Notes: a model not told the origin generated them from the sequence alone. Shown: positions 48,090 to 59,886, counted from the first letter of the stretch. The stretch: 64,000 nt of DNA from Kitagawia praeruptora (GCA_037693485.1 CM075351.1:8737001-8801000), one strand, 5' to 3'. Numbers and translations: made by a program.

Positions 48090-48513
48090 TAACTCAGACA
48101 ACACTATAAAAAACTGTTGTTTGAACAAATGTTACACAACAGTAACAGAAAAACTGTTGTCTGATTCCAACAACAGTATTTTCTGTCTGTTGTTTGAATT
48201 AAACTCAAACAACGGATCAGAAAAACTGTTGTCTCCTTCTAACAACAGTTTTGTGTGGTCTTGTCTGAAACATTTTCAGACAATGGTTCCGGAAAACTGT
48301 TGTCTAAATATGAAATCTGTGCAACACTACATTTTAAATACCGTTGTCTGACTTCATCTAATAGACAATGGTTTTTTGCTCGTTGTAAAAACTGGGATCA
48401 GACAATACTTTTTTTTCTTGAACACGGGAACTGTTGTCTGATCTTTTCGGGCAACACTTTTTTTGCAGAGTGTTGTCTGATCAGTGTTGTCTGATAGCAG
48501 ATTTGGTGTAGTG
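48090..48513. repeat. Right subterminal repeats of the Pack-CACTA
   Basis: CTGTTGTCTGA, AACAACAGT and CAGACAATGG words recur about every 30-40 bp, mirroring the left end. Confidence 0.85.
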
Positions 48514-49902
48514 ATCATATTCCTATACCAAATAAATCAATAGAAGTCATTAGAGTAAACAATGAGCACAAGTAAGCATGATACCTAAAGATTAAAATAA
48601 GATAAAAAAATACACAGTATGTATCACTTGGAAGTAGAGAGAGGGTAACTATAGAATGTGTGCACACCATACCAATACTCCATGCTCAAACTATGTGAAT
48701 CTCAATACAAGAACATTAAAAATCACCCTTTCTTATTACAAAGTCTTCTTTCCTTCAACAGGGTACACATTTTAACGCCAAGAATTCCCATAGGAGGCCC
48801 AGAGGTGTATAATATTGAATCAAGATTCAAGACAAACAATAGAATAAAAATTTGATTAAGCTAGACAATATTTTGGTTACATTATACTGTCCAGATATCG
48901 GTTATATTATACTGTCCAGATATTTAAGAGGGCCTGCTACTTTACCTTCTGAGTTAAAATTGGTTTTAGCATCAAACAAATCTAGCATCCACATTCCAAA
49001 AAATTCTGTGAACAAAAAGATAAATCACAGTGATAGATTTGTTTTTTTAGTCAATTAATTATAACCAGTGATTGTCCCAGAAATCAATAATAAGTTACCT
49101 TTTACTATTCCGAGTTTGTAATTACACCATATACGAAGATGGAATAATAATAATAAAATGCCAAATCATATTAGATAATATACTTGTGGCTCGGGTAAAG
49201 CAGATACATTGAAAAATACAAACTCTGCACAGAGACCAGGTGTGGTCACAAGACCTACTAGAGTTTTTAATGTTTTATTAGTTAAATTTGTGTGTAGTAT
49301 TAATATAAAGTAATTGTATTTTACACAATTTATATGTAAGAAGAGGCGCAAATGACACCCAATTATATTTTTTTAAACAATACTACAATTTAGTACACAA
49401 CAACATTAGACATGTACTATTTATTAATAATATTATAATATACGAAACTCATGCCTTGCATAGGTTCTTATATATAATTTTACAAACTTAATTTTTTTTA
49501 TTGAACCAAAGAAATATGGTACACATAAATATGAATTTATTACATAACATATATTAAAATTACATTCTTGTTTATTATCATGGTTTTGTTAACATACTAT
49601 ATCAATTAAAAAGAGAGGACAAATAATACAACGTCACAATTATAATTATATAAACGTTTGGATACTTAGAGTAGTAAAGTTTAAAACTACAAAACAAAAC
49701 CTCACAATTGTCAATTTCTTATCCCGACAATTCTAATTTGCAACAATATTACGAAAGCATAAAAGTTATACATAAACTACATTGCAAAATGCAAAACATG
49801 TAACTTTACCCCAATTGTTGAACAATAACCAAGTGTAGAACCTCAAAACCATCATTAAACCATTAACAACTTCATAATTGTCAATAACGGACTTTAAAAT
49901 CC
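48514..49902. other. AT-rich intergenic stretch, nothing recognised
   Basis: No coding family, RNA gene or complete repeat was found. ORFs here are short and lack motifs. A local duplication (TATACTGTCCAGATAT, twice) lies at 48882-48922. Confidence 0.5.
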
Positions 49903-49905
49903 TAA

Positions 49906-50238
49906 GATCATCTCCAAGAGTCTCCTAGTTAACTCTTAAATATAATATAAATAATTAAGCTCTTAACAAGTTAGTACACTATTATTAAGAGGATGAACTC
50001 CAACAATGTTCGAAATAAAAAAAGGGAAAAGTAATGGATAAATTGGAGGGAATGAATATTTTATTAATAAACACTAGTTGCGAGCCATGTATAGCCGTAT
50101 AGGCTCTTAAAATAGAGGAGAGAGAATAGACTCTTAAGTTTATAAAGAGCCTCTAAGAGTCTCTTGGAGCTCTAATTCTTGTCATCCTCTTTAGTCTTGG
50201 ACTTAAGAGCTCATATAAAGAGCCTCTTGGAGATGCTC
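49906..50238. mobile_element. MITE with TAA target duplication
   Basis: Left end GATCATCTCCAAGAGTCTC and right end, reversed, GAGCATCTCCAAGAGGCTC. TAA flanks both sides (49903-49905 and 50239-50241). Size 333 bp with no coding capacity. The TAA duplication fits the PIF/Harbinger superfamily. It lies 3' of the F-box gene. Confidence 0.8.
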
Positions 50239-50443
50239 TAACATTACTGTTAAGTAAAACCAACACATATAGTGAGGGGATTTATTGAACAAAACAAAAA
50301 TAACATGTTCCACAATATTCATAAATCATTTGTCTGAAATGATAGAATTTATTAAGCAAAAACATAATCCACGAAATTCATAAATCAATAGCTTTGTGTT
50401 TGGAGTGACAAGGCTTCAGACTTGATATTTCTTCTGAATTATT

Positions 50444-51976
50444 TTAATCATCATTAAGCATAACCAAACTCTCCACAAAAGGCCTAATGACATAAGGTGA
50501 TCCATGATCCTCATACGGGCAATTATAAGGGAAATTGGGATTCCAACGATCCCATGACTTGACGAAACCCTTTGCTTGATGGCTATCAAGATTATATGAA
50601 ATCAAATGTTTAGACTTTGCGAGTATTGGTTCACCATTGTTCCTTACACCCACGACTTCCTCCCGAACATCTTCACTTGGAGTTGGAGTGACACACATCT
50701 TCTTCTCCCACGTAAACTCGTTTATATAATCATATTTCAACACCCACATATCAAAATGAATGACTCCTTCTTCCCAAACGAAGTAAGCAATAGATTGACC
50801 AATTGCATGAATAACCGGAACAAGTGGCGTAGATGCAGCCGAGTCAGGCATTGAGATTTCAGACAGTATATTGGTCTTGATATCAAAGCACATAAGTATT
50901 ATTTGTTTGTTGGAATTAAACCCTACCCAAAATGCAGCCCCATTAATGAAAACAACATTGTCAGGATTGTTGCTCATTCTAGAAATAAAAACATTATTTT
51001 GACTTGATTTCTTCCAAGAATTAGTGTTTAGACTATAAACACCAATGATGACCGAGTGAGGGTGCGGGGGTAAACAAGGTTTGATAATATGTATCACAAC
51101 ATAATCATTGACTTGGGGTAAAAAGCCAAAAGCTAAAGCCTCCCAAGCCTGCGAATCTTCTTGTGGAGAGGGAAGAGGTGAAGGGGGAAGAGTTTTGTAT
51201 TTGTTAATAAGAGGATTCCATAGATAAATGTTGCGATTATAGGGTTGATCAAGTAAGGGCGAGGTGCAGATCAAACCATATGATAGTGCAAACCAGGCAT
51301 CACCGGGATAGCCAGGAAGAAATTCAAGTCTGCAGTATTGTTTACATCGTACGTGATCAAAACGTAGCGTTAAACCAAAACCATATCGATATTTGAAAAG
51401 GAGATATTTAGGATGATGATGATTATGGTTGGGTGAGGTAATGATTTGCTTCTGATAATTTAATTGGAGAGCGATAAAGACAGGAGATTTGATGAAATAA
51501 TTCCATGATTTTTGTACGGACCTGCATCGCAAGATATACTTAACAGGCAGTCTTACAAGAATTTCTGCTAGCAGTTCCTTGGGTAGCCTATTCAAATGAA
51601 TATTCCCGTGCCTTATCAAAATGGGACAAGTAGTAGCAGTAGTAAATTGATAATTAACCAAGCTCGTAGTCTTACAATTACTACTAGAATTAGCAATAAT
51701 TTGATTGTTGGAGCTGCTTAACTTACCTCTATTCTGCTTCCGCGATTTTATCCTTCGAAGCTGGGCCTGAAAAAAGCCTCCTCCTCCTCCTCCCGATAGT
51801 CGACGAGGCTTTCGTTTAGGAACGAATCTTGGAACGAGCCGCCTTACCACAGACCCAGCCCAATAATGCCAATTGTCGTCGTCATCTCTTCTTCTTCTTG
51901 CAAGCACAGCAACAGCATTATTGTTATTGTTCAGTCGAGGACAATCACCATCCATCAAATTATTAATAATCCTCAT
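50444..51976 (-). CDS. F-box protein with F-box-associated domain
   Basis: An uninterrupted 510-residue single-exon gene. The N-terminus (1-125) is low in complexity (Asn, Arg, Gly runs) and basic. The F-box is at about 128-168 (LPKELLAEILVRLPVKYILR, then CRSVQKSW). After it comes an F-box-associated beta-propeller-like region with family landmarks (GLICTSPL, YLWNPLINKYKTLPP, AFGF, VYSLNTNSWKK, GAAFWVG, ILMCFDIK). Such proteins join SKP1-CUL1 ubiquitin ligases and choose targets with the C-terminal part. A second Met at residue 8 could also be the start. The substrate is unknown; the gene looks functional. Confidence 0.93.
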   Translation of the reverse strand: MRIINNLMDGDCPRLNNNNNAVAVLARRRRDDDDNWHYWAGSVVRRLVPRFVPKRKPRRLSGGGGGGFFQAQLRRIKSRKQNRGKLSSSNNQIIANSSSNCKTTSLVNYQFTTATTCPILIRHGNIHLNRLPKELLAEILVRLPVKYILRCRSVQKSWNYFIKSPVFIALQLNYQKQIITSPNHNHHHPKYLLFKYRYGFGLTLRFDHVRCKQYCRLEFLPGYPGDAWFALSYGLICTSPLLDQPYNRNIYLWNPLINKYKTLPPSPLPSPQEDSQAWEALAFGFLPQVNDYVVIHIIKPCLPPHPHSVIIGVYSLNTNSWKKSSQNNVFISRMSNNPDNVVFINGAAFWVGFNSNKQIILMCFDIKTNILSEISMPDSAASTPLVPVIHAIGQSIAYFVWEEGVIHFDMWVLKYDYINEFTWEKKMCVTPTPSEDVREEVVGVRNNGEPILAKSKHLISYNLDSHQAKGFVKSWDRWNPNFPYNCPYEDHGSPYVIRPFVESLVMLNDD

Positions 51977-52080
51977 TTGAAGATAACCACACCCTAACCC
52001 TAGGTGGTTATCTTTTTACCAGGAGGGAGGAAATATGAGAACCCCGACGGCTGCAGTGAGTTGTATCTATCTATCTATCC

Positions 52081-52742
52081 GGGGATGGGAACGGGTCGGG
52101 TTCGGCTCGGGTTTTGCAAAATCCAAATCCAAATCCAAATATTTTTGGGTTTTGGGTTTCGGATCGTATCGGGTTTCGGATCCAAAACTCAATATCCAAA
52201 TCCAAATCCGTCGGGTTTCGGATCGGATCGAGTTTTTTTCGGGTATTCAAAATTAAAAATAGTGTAAATAAGTTGTTTAACAAAAAAATTAAAAAAATTA
52301 TGTAAGTAAGTTTAAAAATACCGCTACATCCATGACAATTTATTTTCTCGATCTTTCCATATCTTATGTCTCAAAGATATGTGTATGTATAATATGTATT
52401 TATAATATACATTTATATATATAATATATATATAATAGTGTATGTATAATAATTATTTATAATATACATTTATATATAATATATAATATATAAAATATAA
52501 AATATAATAAATAAAATTCAGGAATTTTTCGGGTTTCGGGTTCGGCTCGGGTTTTGATCGGGTTTCGGGTTTCGGATCGGGTTTCGGATCGGGTTTCATG
52601 AAATCCATATCCATATCCAAAATCTTTCGGGTTTAAAATTTAAATCCATATCCATATCCAAATCCAAAATATCGGGTTCGGATCGGATAAAAAATCGGAT
52701 TTCGAATCGGGTATCCGTCGGATCCGATTTTTTTCCCATCCC
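52081..52742. repeat. Inverted-repeat element rich in TCGGGTTTCGG / ATCCAAATCC
   Basis: The ends are GGGGATGGGAAC and, reversed, GGGATGGGAAAAAAATCGG. The interior is low-complexity: repeated CGGGTTTCGGATCGGGTTTC and its partner ATCCAAATCCAAATCC, with an AT-rich core. ORFs across it arise from the repeat. It is probably a MITE-like element; the target duplication is unclear. Confidence 0.55.
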
Positions 52743-52743
52743 T

Positions 52744-53100
52744 ATATCTTTCTATTCATTCATCAAAAAAAGTCTTATAATTATACCATCTATTAAAAAA
52801 TTATATATATATACCATCTATTAAAAAATCGGATCCCTATATCTATCTATTCATTCATCAAAAAAAGTCTTATAATTATACCATCTATTAAAAAATCGGA
52901 TCCGATTTTTTTCCCATCCCTATATCTATCTATTCATTCATCAAAAAAAGTCTTATAATTATACCATCTATAATTATACCATCAAAAAAAATTAAAAAAT
53001 ATTAAAAATTTTTTTCAAAAAAAAATATGATGACGTGGCAGCAGATTTTTTATTTTTTTTTAAATTTTTTTAAAAATTTTTTTTTTTGATGAATGGATAG
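52744..53100. repeat. Tandem copies of a 'TCATTCATCAAAAAAAG' unit with an inverted partner
   Basis: TATTCATTCATCAAAAAAAG followed by TCTTATAATTATACCATCTA occurs near 52750, 52850 and 52932. The reversed form (GATGAATGGATAGAGAGTAT) closes the block at about 53087-53106. The first and second units are separated by copies of the adjoining element end, so the element at 52081 probably inserted here and its edge was then duplicated. Confidence 0.6.
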
Positions 53101-53106
53101 AGAGTA

Positions 53107-53689
53107 TAATTATAAGCCTTTTTCGTATTGGGTGCCCCTAGCGGGGCCCTTTAGAATAAAAGAAATATGAAGGGGACTCATTATAAGAGAGGGTCTCATT
53201 ATAAGAGGGGTCTCATTTGAGCAAGCACCTATATATATATATATATTCCTTGGGTACTGTGTAACATATATCTTTTTACACAAGATGATCATTCGAATGA
53301 AAATGTAGAATGAATCTCATATTAGTTTATCACTTATTGTGAAAGAAACTTTATTATTATTATGAATGAAGTTGTTCAATATTTGACATATACAAATCAT
53401 ATATTTTTTATTACTATTTTTTTTGCCGTGTCCCGTATCCAGGACTCTTTTATAATTGGCGAATCCCCGTGTCATGTGTCGCCGTACCGAGTCGGTGCTT
53501 CCTAGCTTCTCATACGGTTTAAACTTTTAGCACAATTCAAATTAAGGTTTATTTTAATTGTCCAGAAAATAAAATTAGGTCATCTTGGCCCACCACAAGG
53601 CACCAGAAGTGATTTTGGCAAAATCAGAGTATAGTCAAGTCTGTACAAGTCACTTGTACATGTATGCCTGGGTAAAATGTTTTGATGCA
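53107..53689. other. Noncoding flank left of the copia element
   Basis: Contains two GGGTCTCATT-type repeats at 53175-53220 and a GC-richer patch (GTGTCCCGTATCCAGGACTC near 53428) that looks like old retroelement sequence. No gene recognised. Confidence 0.4.
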
Positions 53690-53695
53690 CTTGAG

Positions 53696-54046
53696 TGTTA
53701 GAATTCAAACCCTCTAGTATGAATAAAGGAAATAACAGCAGGTGTGCAACTTCTAATAGTCAAAGACGGTGGCTAGTAAAATAAGGTAGGCTAAGATATG
53801 AAACCAAGAATAAACAAAACCTTAGCAGCTAGAGTCAAGTTTGGTGTCTAAATAAAACGTGTCTATATTTATTATGTAATGAGGTATGCCATGATGTAAC
53901 ATGGTAAATCTGTAGCCTATAAATAGAATGATTTGTTTCATTTGTAAATGCACACCAAAAGAAAAGTTGTAATATACTTTGTGAAATAAAAGAGAGAAAC
54001 ACAAGAGTTGTTTTCTAGAGAGAAACACAAGAGTTGTTTTCCAACA
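53696..54046 (+). repeat. 5' LTR of the copia element
   Basis: TGTTAGAATTC to GTTTTCCAACA. CCTATAAATAGA near 53917 is a good TATA box for the element promoter. A 25-bp direct repeat (GAGAGAAACACAAGAGTTGT, twice) lies near its end. Confidence 0.95.
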
Positions 54047-54048
54047 TT

Positions 54049-54060
54049 TGGCATCAGAGC
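54049..54060 (+). other. Copia primer binding site
   Basis: TGGCATCAGAGC lies two bases after the 5' LTR, a one-base variant of the usual initiator-methionine tRNA complement. Confidence 0.8.
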
Positions 54061-54147
54061 TTGGTTGTTAAAATCTGCAAATTCTGCAAATTTTCCGGCG
54101 AAGGTTACTATTCCGGCAAAGTTACTGTTCACGCCGTAGAAGACGAA

Positions 54148-54300
54148 GTACTGTTCATACGGTACTGTTCATACGGTACTATTCATACGGTACTGTTCAT
54201 ACGGTACTATTCATACGGTACTGTTCATACGGTACTATTCATACGGTACTGTTCATACGGTACTATTCATACGATACTGTTCATACAGACGATACTGTTC
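54148..54300 (+). repeat. 14-bp tandem repeat in the copia leader
   Basis: About ten copies of GTACTGTTCATACG / GTACTATTCATACG, mostly alternating in a 28-bp higher-order pattern, lie between the primer binding site and the gag start at 54313. Fourteen is not a multiple of three, so it is leader rather than coding sequence. Confidence 0.92.
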
Positions 54301-54312
54301 ACTGTAAAAATT

Positions 54313-57300
54313 ATGGGAGATTTTACAAACTCTATTCAGAAACTCAACAACAGTAATTATGGGTCATGGAGTACCCGTATAAAGTTTTATCTGCTTGGAC
54401 AGGATTTATGGGATGTTGTAAATGGCAGTGATACAACACCACCAAGGGAGGCCAAAAGTATAGTCACAAGTTCCGACGATTCAACCTCAACACCGGCACG
54501 ACCAGATGCTACACCTCAAAAACAAGTAGCTGACCCTGAGATCTTAAAGAAATGGAAGGTTAAGGCAGGCAAAGCCATGTACGCTTTAACCGTAGCTGTG
54601 GAGGATGAATTTCTACAGCGAATCAAAGATGCCCAAACGCCGAAAGAAGCGTGGGACATATTAACAGGAGTTTTCGCTAAGAAGAATGACGCAAAATTAC
54701 AAAGGCTCGAAAATGAGCTTTTGTCCATCTCCCAACAGAATATGACCGTGAGTCAATATTTCTCAAAAGTAAAATCTCTCTGTGACGAGATTTCCAAACT
54801 AGATCCAGAAAATGGTATTACACCAACCCGGATGAAAAGAATTATCATCCATGGACTAAAGCCGGAATACAAGAGTATTATCACGGCAACTCGGGGCTGG
54901 GCCACCGAGCCAACTTTAGCAGATCTGGAGAATTTGCTAATTAACGAAGAGGATCTAGAAAAACCCATGTCTAATCAATCAACCATTCGTGAAGAGACGG
55001 CTCTTTTCACCAACAGGAGAGACGGCCGAGGACGCGGTCGTGGTCGTGGTAGAGGTCGAGGACTAGGACGTGGTGCCGGGAGATTCAATAGTCAAGAAAG
55101 AGACGTTCGAGGAAATCAAAATAGAGGTTTCCAATCAGGGGGAGCTCGAGGAGCTCAAAATAATCAGGGTGGTCAGAACCGGTGGCAACAAAAGGATCGT
55201 CAAAGTGAGGAATGTTTTAATTGTGGCAAGAAGGGACATTACGCAAGAAATTGTTGGTCCAAGAAAATTGAAGGAAATGTCGCAACATCTTCGAAAACCG
55301 AAGACGCTGGAGAAGAAGATTGGAACTTCGACACTTCTTTCTTTGTGGAAGAGAAAGACATTGTTGATGCACGAGGGAAAGGCCCAACAGAAGAACATGC
55401 ACTTACTGCTGTATGTAAGGAGTCAGTCGACTACAAGAATGATTGGATCGTTGATTCAGGCTGTTCCAATCATATGACCGGAGATGAGTCAAAACTGTCG
55501 AGCATAACGAAGTACATAGGAGATCGTGTTATCGTAACAGCAGATAACACACATTTACCAATATCCCATGTTGGCAAGACGCAGCTGCCACAAAAGCACG
55601 GACATGAAGAAATACAACTAGAAAATGTTTATCATGTCCCAGGGATGAAGAAGAACCTGCTGTCAGTACCCCAACTAACAACTTCAGGTAACTACGTATT
55701 ATTCGGCCCAGATGATGTGAAGGTGTATAAAGAATTAAAAGTCATAGGTACACCTTTCATAGAAGGACCAAAAATGAAGGCTATCTATGTGATGTCAGCT
55801 GAAGAGGCCTATGTAGACAAGGCCAGAAAGAGTGACACAGGCGACTTGTGGCATGCACGACTCGGGCATGTCAACTACAGCAAATTGAAGATTATGATGC
55901 AAAAGTCAATGTTGAAGGGACTCCCATAAATTGAGATCCGCCATGATACTGTATGTGCTGGATGTCAATATGGTAAGGCGCATCAATTGCCATACAAAGA
56001 GTCAAAGTTTAGAGCAAAGGAGCCGTTGGAGTTGGTGCACTCAGATGTTCTTGGAAAAATCAAACAGCCATCAACTCGTGGTTATCAATATTTGTTAACC
56101 TTCATTGATGATTTTTCGAGGTATGTGTGGGTATACTTCTTAAAACATAAAGATGAGGTTTTTGAAAAATTCAGGGAATTCAAGGACTCGGTAGAACGCG
56201 AGCTCGGGAGAAAAATCAAGTGCCTTCGCACTGATAATGGAGGAGAATACATTTCAAATGAGTTCAACAACTACCTCAAGAAGTTCAACATCCAGAGACA
56301 ACTCACTTGTGCAAAAACTCCACAACAGAATGGAGTAGCGGAGAGGAAGAACCGCCATCTAGCAGAGACGTGTAGAAGTCTTCTACATGCCAAGAATGTT
56401 GATACAAGGTTTTGGGCAGAATGCATGAAGACGGTGGTCTATATCACTAACAGGCTACCACAACCAAGGTTGGAATTTGTTTCACCATTTCAGAAGATGT
56501 ATAACCTAAAACCAACTGTCAATTATTTCCGGGTATTTGGTTGTGTATGTTATGTGTTTATTGCAGATGAAGACCGTAGTAAGTTTGATAAGAAAGCTAT
56601 CCGCTGCATTTTTGTGGGATACGACGAACAGAAGAAAGGTTGGAGATGTTGTGATCCCAATACAAACAAGATATATGTCTCACGAAATGTTGTATTCGAT
56701 GAGGCATCTTCATGGTACACAAATAAGGTAGCATTGCCAGATACACAGGAGCTGCAAGAGAAGTTACAAATCAAGTTACAGTTAGATTCATCTCAAAACA
56801 ATGACGATACAGAGGAACCACAATCCCCGACGGATCAATTGGAGGTACGATCCAAGTCAAGAAGCCCTTGGAGAACAGGTGTTCATGAAACACCAGATGA
56901 AGTACAGACTAATCAACCGGAAGAGCAACAACAAGAGCCTTCGCAACAACAAGTACGAAGGTCGAACAGAGATAGACGGCCAAATCCAAAGTATATAGAT
57001 GCTGCCTATGCTGAGGTCAAAGAGCCAACTAACTTTGATGAAGCATCAAAGAGTCCAGAGTGGAGAAAGGCCATGGAAGAAGAGATTTTGGCACTTAAAC
57101 AAAATCAAACATGGAACTTAGTGCCAAAACCTGAAGCTGTTAAACCCATATCCTGTAAATGGGTTTACAAGTTAAAGATTCGCCCAGATGGTACGATCGA
57201 GCGATACAAGGCTCGATTAGTTGTTCGCGGGTTCGCTCAGGAATATGGCCTAGATTATGACGAGACATTCAGTCCAGTGGCAAAGATTACTACAGTTCGT

Positions 57301-58551
57301 GTCTTACTAGCCTTAGCCGCAAGTAAGTCATGGAAATTATGGCAGATGGATGTGAAGAATGCTTTTCTACATGGAGAACTTGATCGTGACATTTATATTG
57401 ATCAACCCCAAGGATTTGTGAATCATGAAAAGCCAAATTATGTGTGCAAGTTGAAGAAGGCATTATATGGCTTGAAGCAGGCACCCAGAGCATGGTACGG
57501 GAAGATTGCTGAGTTCCTAGTACAAAGTGGTTATCATGTTGCCCCAGCAGATTCTAGCTTGTTCGTGAAATCTCAAGGGGGAAAATTATCAATTGTCCTT
57601 GTATATGTAGATGATCTAATCATCACTGGAGATGATGAAGATGAGATTCAACGAACAAGGACAAACTTATCAGTTCGATTTCAAATGAAGGAGCTTGGTG
57701 AGTTGAAGCACTTCCTAGGATTGGAAGTTGAAAGAACAGAAGCTGGCATATTTCTTGGTCAACAAAAATATGCAAGAGATATCATTCAAAAGTATGGGCT
57801 AGCTGAGTGCAAGCCGATCTATACCCCAATGGAGCCAAACTTAAAGTTGTGTGCCTACGATGGAAAAGACTTGAAGGATACAAAAATGTATAGGCAAATA
57901 GTAGGTAGTCTTATCTACCTAACTCTTTCTAGACCAGACATAGCTTTCGCAGTAGGTGTTGTTAGCAGGTTCATGCAAAACCCAAAGAAGACACACCTTG
58001 AAGCAGTTAAAAGAATCTTGAGATATGTTAAAGGTACAATTGATTGGGGACTCTTCTACAAGAATGGAGTACAAAGCAAGGTCAGCGGCTACTGTGATGC
58101 TGATTATGCAGGAGATCATGACACAAGGAGGTCGACTACAGGATATGTATTTAATCTTGGGTCAGGAGCTATATCATGGTGCAGTAAGAGACAACCTACT
58201 GTTTCTCTTTCAACCACTGAAGCAGAATATAGAGCAGGAGCGATGGCAGCACAAGAGTGTGCATGGTTGACTCAACTCATGAAGGACTTGAACCAACCAA
58301 CCGAAGATGGAGTTCCATTACACTGTGATAATATATCAGCAGTTCGTTTAGCCGAGAATCCGGTTTTTCATGCTAGGACCAAACATGTCGAAGTGCATTA
58401 TCATTTCTTACGAGAAAAAGTACTTAAAGGAGATATTGACATGAAGACAGTCAGGACTGAAGATCAGGTTGCAGATATATTTACGAAGAGCTTATCTGCA
58501 ACAAAGATTTATAAGTTTCGGAAATCACTCGGAATGGAAAATCGGGTTTGA
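54313..58551 (+). pseudogene. Copia gag-pol polyprotein with one in-frame stop
   Basis: A 1413-codon frame, chosen from the ATG at 54313 (MGDFTNSIQKLNN, the typical gag start), just after the leader repeats. Order: gag, CCHC zinc knuckle (CFNCGKKGHYARNC, about 301-314), protease with catalytic Asp381 in VDSG, HHCC integrase zinc finger, integrase core with Asp578, Asp641 and Glu677 (DD35E spacing), reverse transcriptase with YVDD at 1098-1101, and RNase H near 1262. A TAA at 55927-55929 (codon 539) lies within the integrase zinc-finger region and would end translation before integrase and RT. Everything after it stays in the same frame. Otherwise the frame is undamaged. Confidence 0.96.
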
Positions 58552-58558
58552 GGGGGAG
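58547..58558 (+). other. Copia polypurine tract
   Basis: TTGAGGGGGAG directly precedes the 3' LTR, overlapping the end of the gag-pol frame. Confidence 0.85.
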
Positions 58559-58909
58559 TGTTAGAATTCAAACCCTCTAGTATGAATAAAGGAAATAACA
58601 GCAGGTGTGCAACTTCTAATAGTCAAAGACGGTGGCTAGTAAAATAAGGTAGGCTAAGATATGAAACCAAGAATAAACAAAACCTTAGCAGCTAGAGTCA
58701 AGTTTGGTGTCTAAATAAAACGTGTCTATATTTATTATGTAATGAGGTATGCCATGATGTAACATGGTAAATCTGTAGCCTATAAATAGAATGATTTGTT
58801 TCATTTGTAAATGCACACCAAAAGAAAAGTTGTAATATACTTTGTGAAATAAAAGAGAGAAACACAAGAGTTGTTTTCTAGAGAGAAACACAAGAGTTGT
58901 TTTCCAACA
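58559..58909 (+). repeat. 3' LTR of the copia element
   Basis: Same length as the 5' LTR, and I find no difference by eye. Confidence 0.95.
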
Positions 58910-59886
58910 CTTGAGATGTACAGATATCATGCCTATTAATAGATCTATGTTTTACTTATTATCTATTCTGTTGTATGTTATATGTGCTTCGTAACAGTAT
59001 CTGTAACTATATTTGGATAAAGGCCTAGTTGTTTCGAGTTGTCTTGTCAAATCTCAAATGAGAACTTGAAATCCCTTCTAAAGTACAGTGTACAGCAAAC
59101 ATACTAAACTTGCCGGATTCTAGAACGTCCAGTTGCCATTCATAAGTTTTCCCATGCATACATTTGAGAGCAAAAAAATGACATCCTTTAAAGGGTGAAG
59201 TAGATGATGCGCAAGAGTCAAAGAATAATAATTCAATTTACACGACGCTATTCCTATATTAATGCATATATAAAATAGATACTGTATTAATATCAAGTCC
59301 TTGTTTCTTCCGGTTTTTCCTGAATCTATTACTCTTTTTGATATTTTATCAGTTGAGGGAGGGTGTACCTCATTTTCGATGTTTTCTTTTAGTCTGTCTG
59401 TGGGATAGAGTGGTTAGATTTGTATAGAGGTTTCTGGTTGGTTGTTTTAATGCCTTTGATGATTCATTTTATGTGAATTGTTTGATATGCTGAATGTTGT
59501 GAATTGGCGTCTTTGATTTGATGCCAACTGTTGTGTCCCTGCAGGTTTCGTTACTAGAAGAAAATATTAAACCTAGGACAGACCTTCCTCCTCTGCTTGC
59601 ACATCTTCGTGAACGAAGACCTGAAAAGCTCCATTATCTTGGTGTCTCCTTTGGGCTTACTCTGGATTTACTTCGCTTTTGGAAGGTGGTTTTAGCCTGC
59701 ATTTAGATATAGTCTAATTTCATTTTCATGAAATCGTTAATGGTGGTTGCAAGAGGTGCCATTTGTGTCGGGTTCATCACTGCCCTTTAGGGTATATTTG
59801 GATTGGGGGTTGGGTTGGGTTGAGGAGGGAAGGATTGGGTTAGTAAGGGATGGGTTGGGTTGAACCCTTATCTTATTTGAATGTGA

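Larger units (their letters stand above)
41605..48513. mobile_element. Pack-CACTA: transposase-less CACTA carrying host gene fragments
   Basis: The left end reads CACTACAAGGAAAACAGG and the right end, reversed, CACTACACCAAATCTGC. ATC is duplicated on both sides (41602-41604 and 48514-48516). Both ends carry dense AGACAACGG / CTGTTGTCTGA words. No TNP2 or second CACTA gene is present. The interior holds exon-intron fragments of at least four unrelated genes, all on the minus strand, and a 173-bp tandem array. The subterminal word differs from that of the CACTA at 30717, so a different transposase probably moves it. Confidence 0.93.
53696..58909 (+). mobile_element. Ty1/copia retrotransposon, complete, probably recent
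   Basis: 351-bp LTRs at 53696-54046 and 58559-58909 (TGTTAG...CAACA) look identical by eye. CTTGAG is duplicated on both sides (53690-53695 and 58910-58915; 6 bp is slightly longer than usual). A primer binding site and purine tract are in place. One long gag-pol frame is broken by a single stop. Domain order integrase before RT makes it Ty1/copia, and it resembles the Tnt1 type. Confidence 0.98.

Noticed and set aside
52004..52305. Several overlapping ORFs on both strands
   Set aside because: All come from the low-complexity TCGGG/ATCCAAAT repeat.
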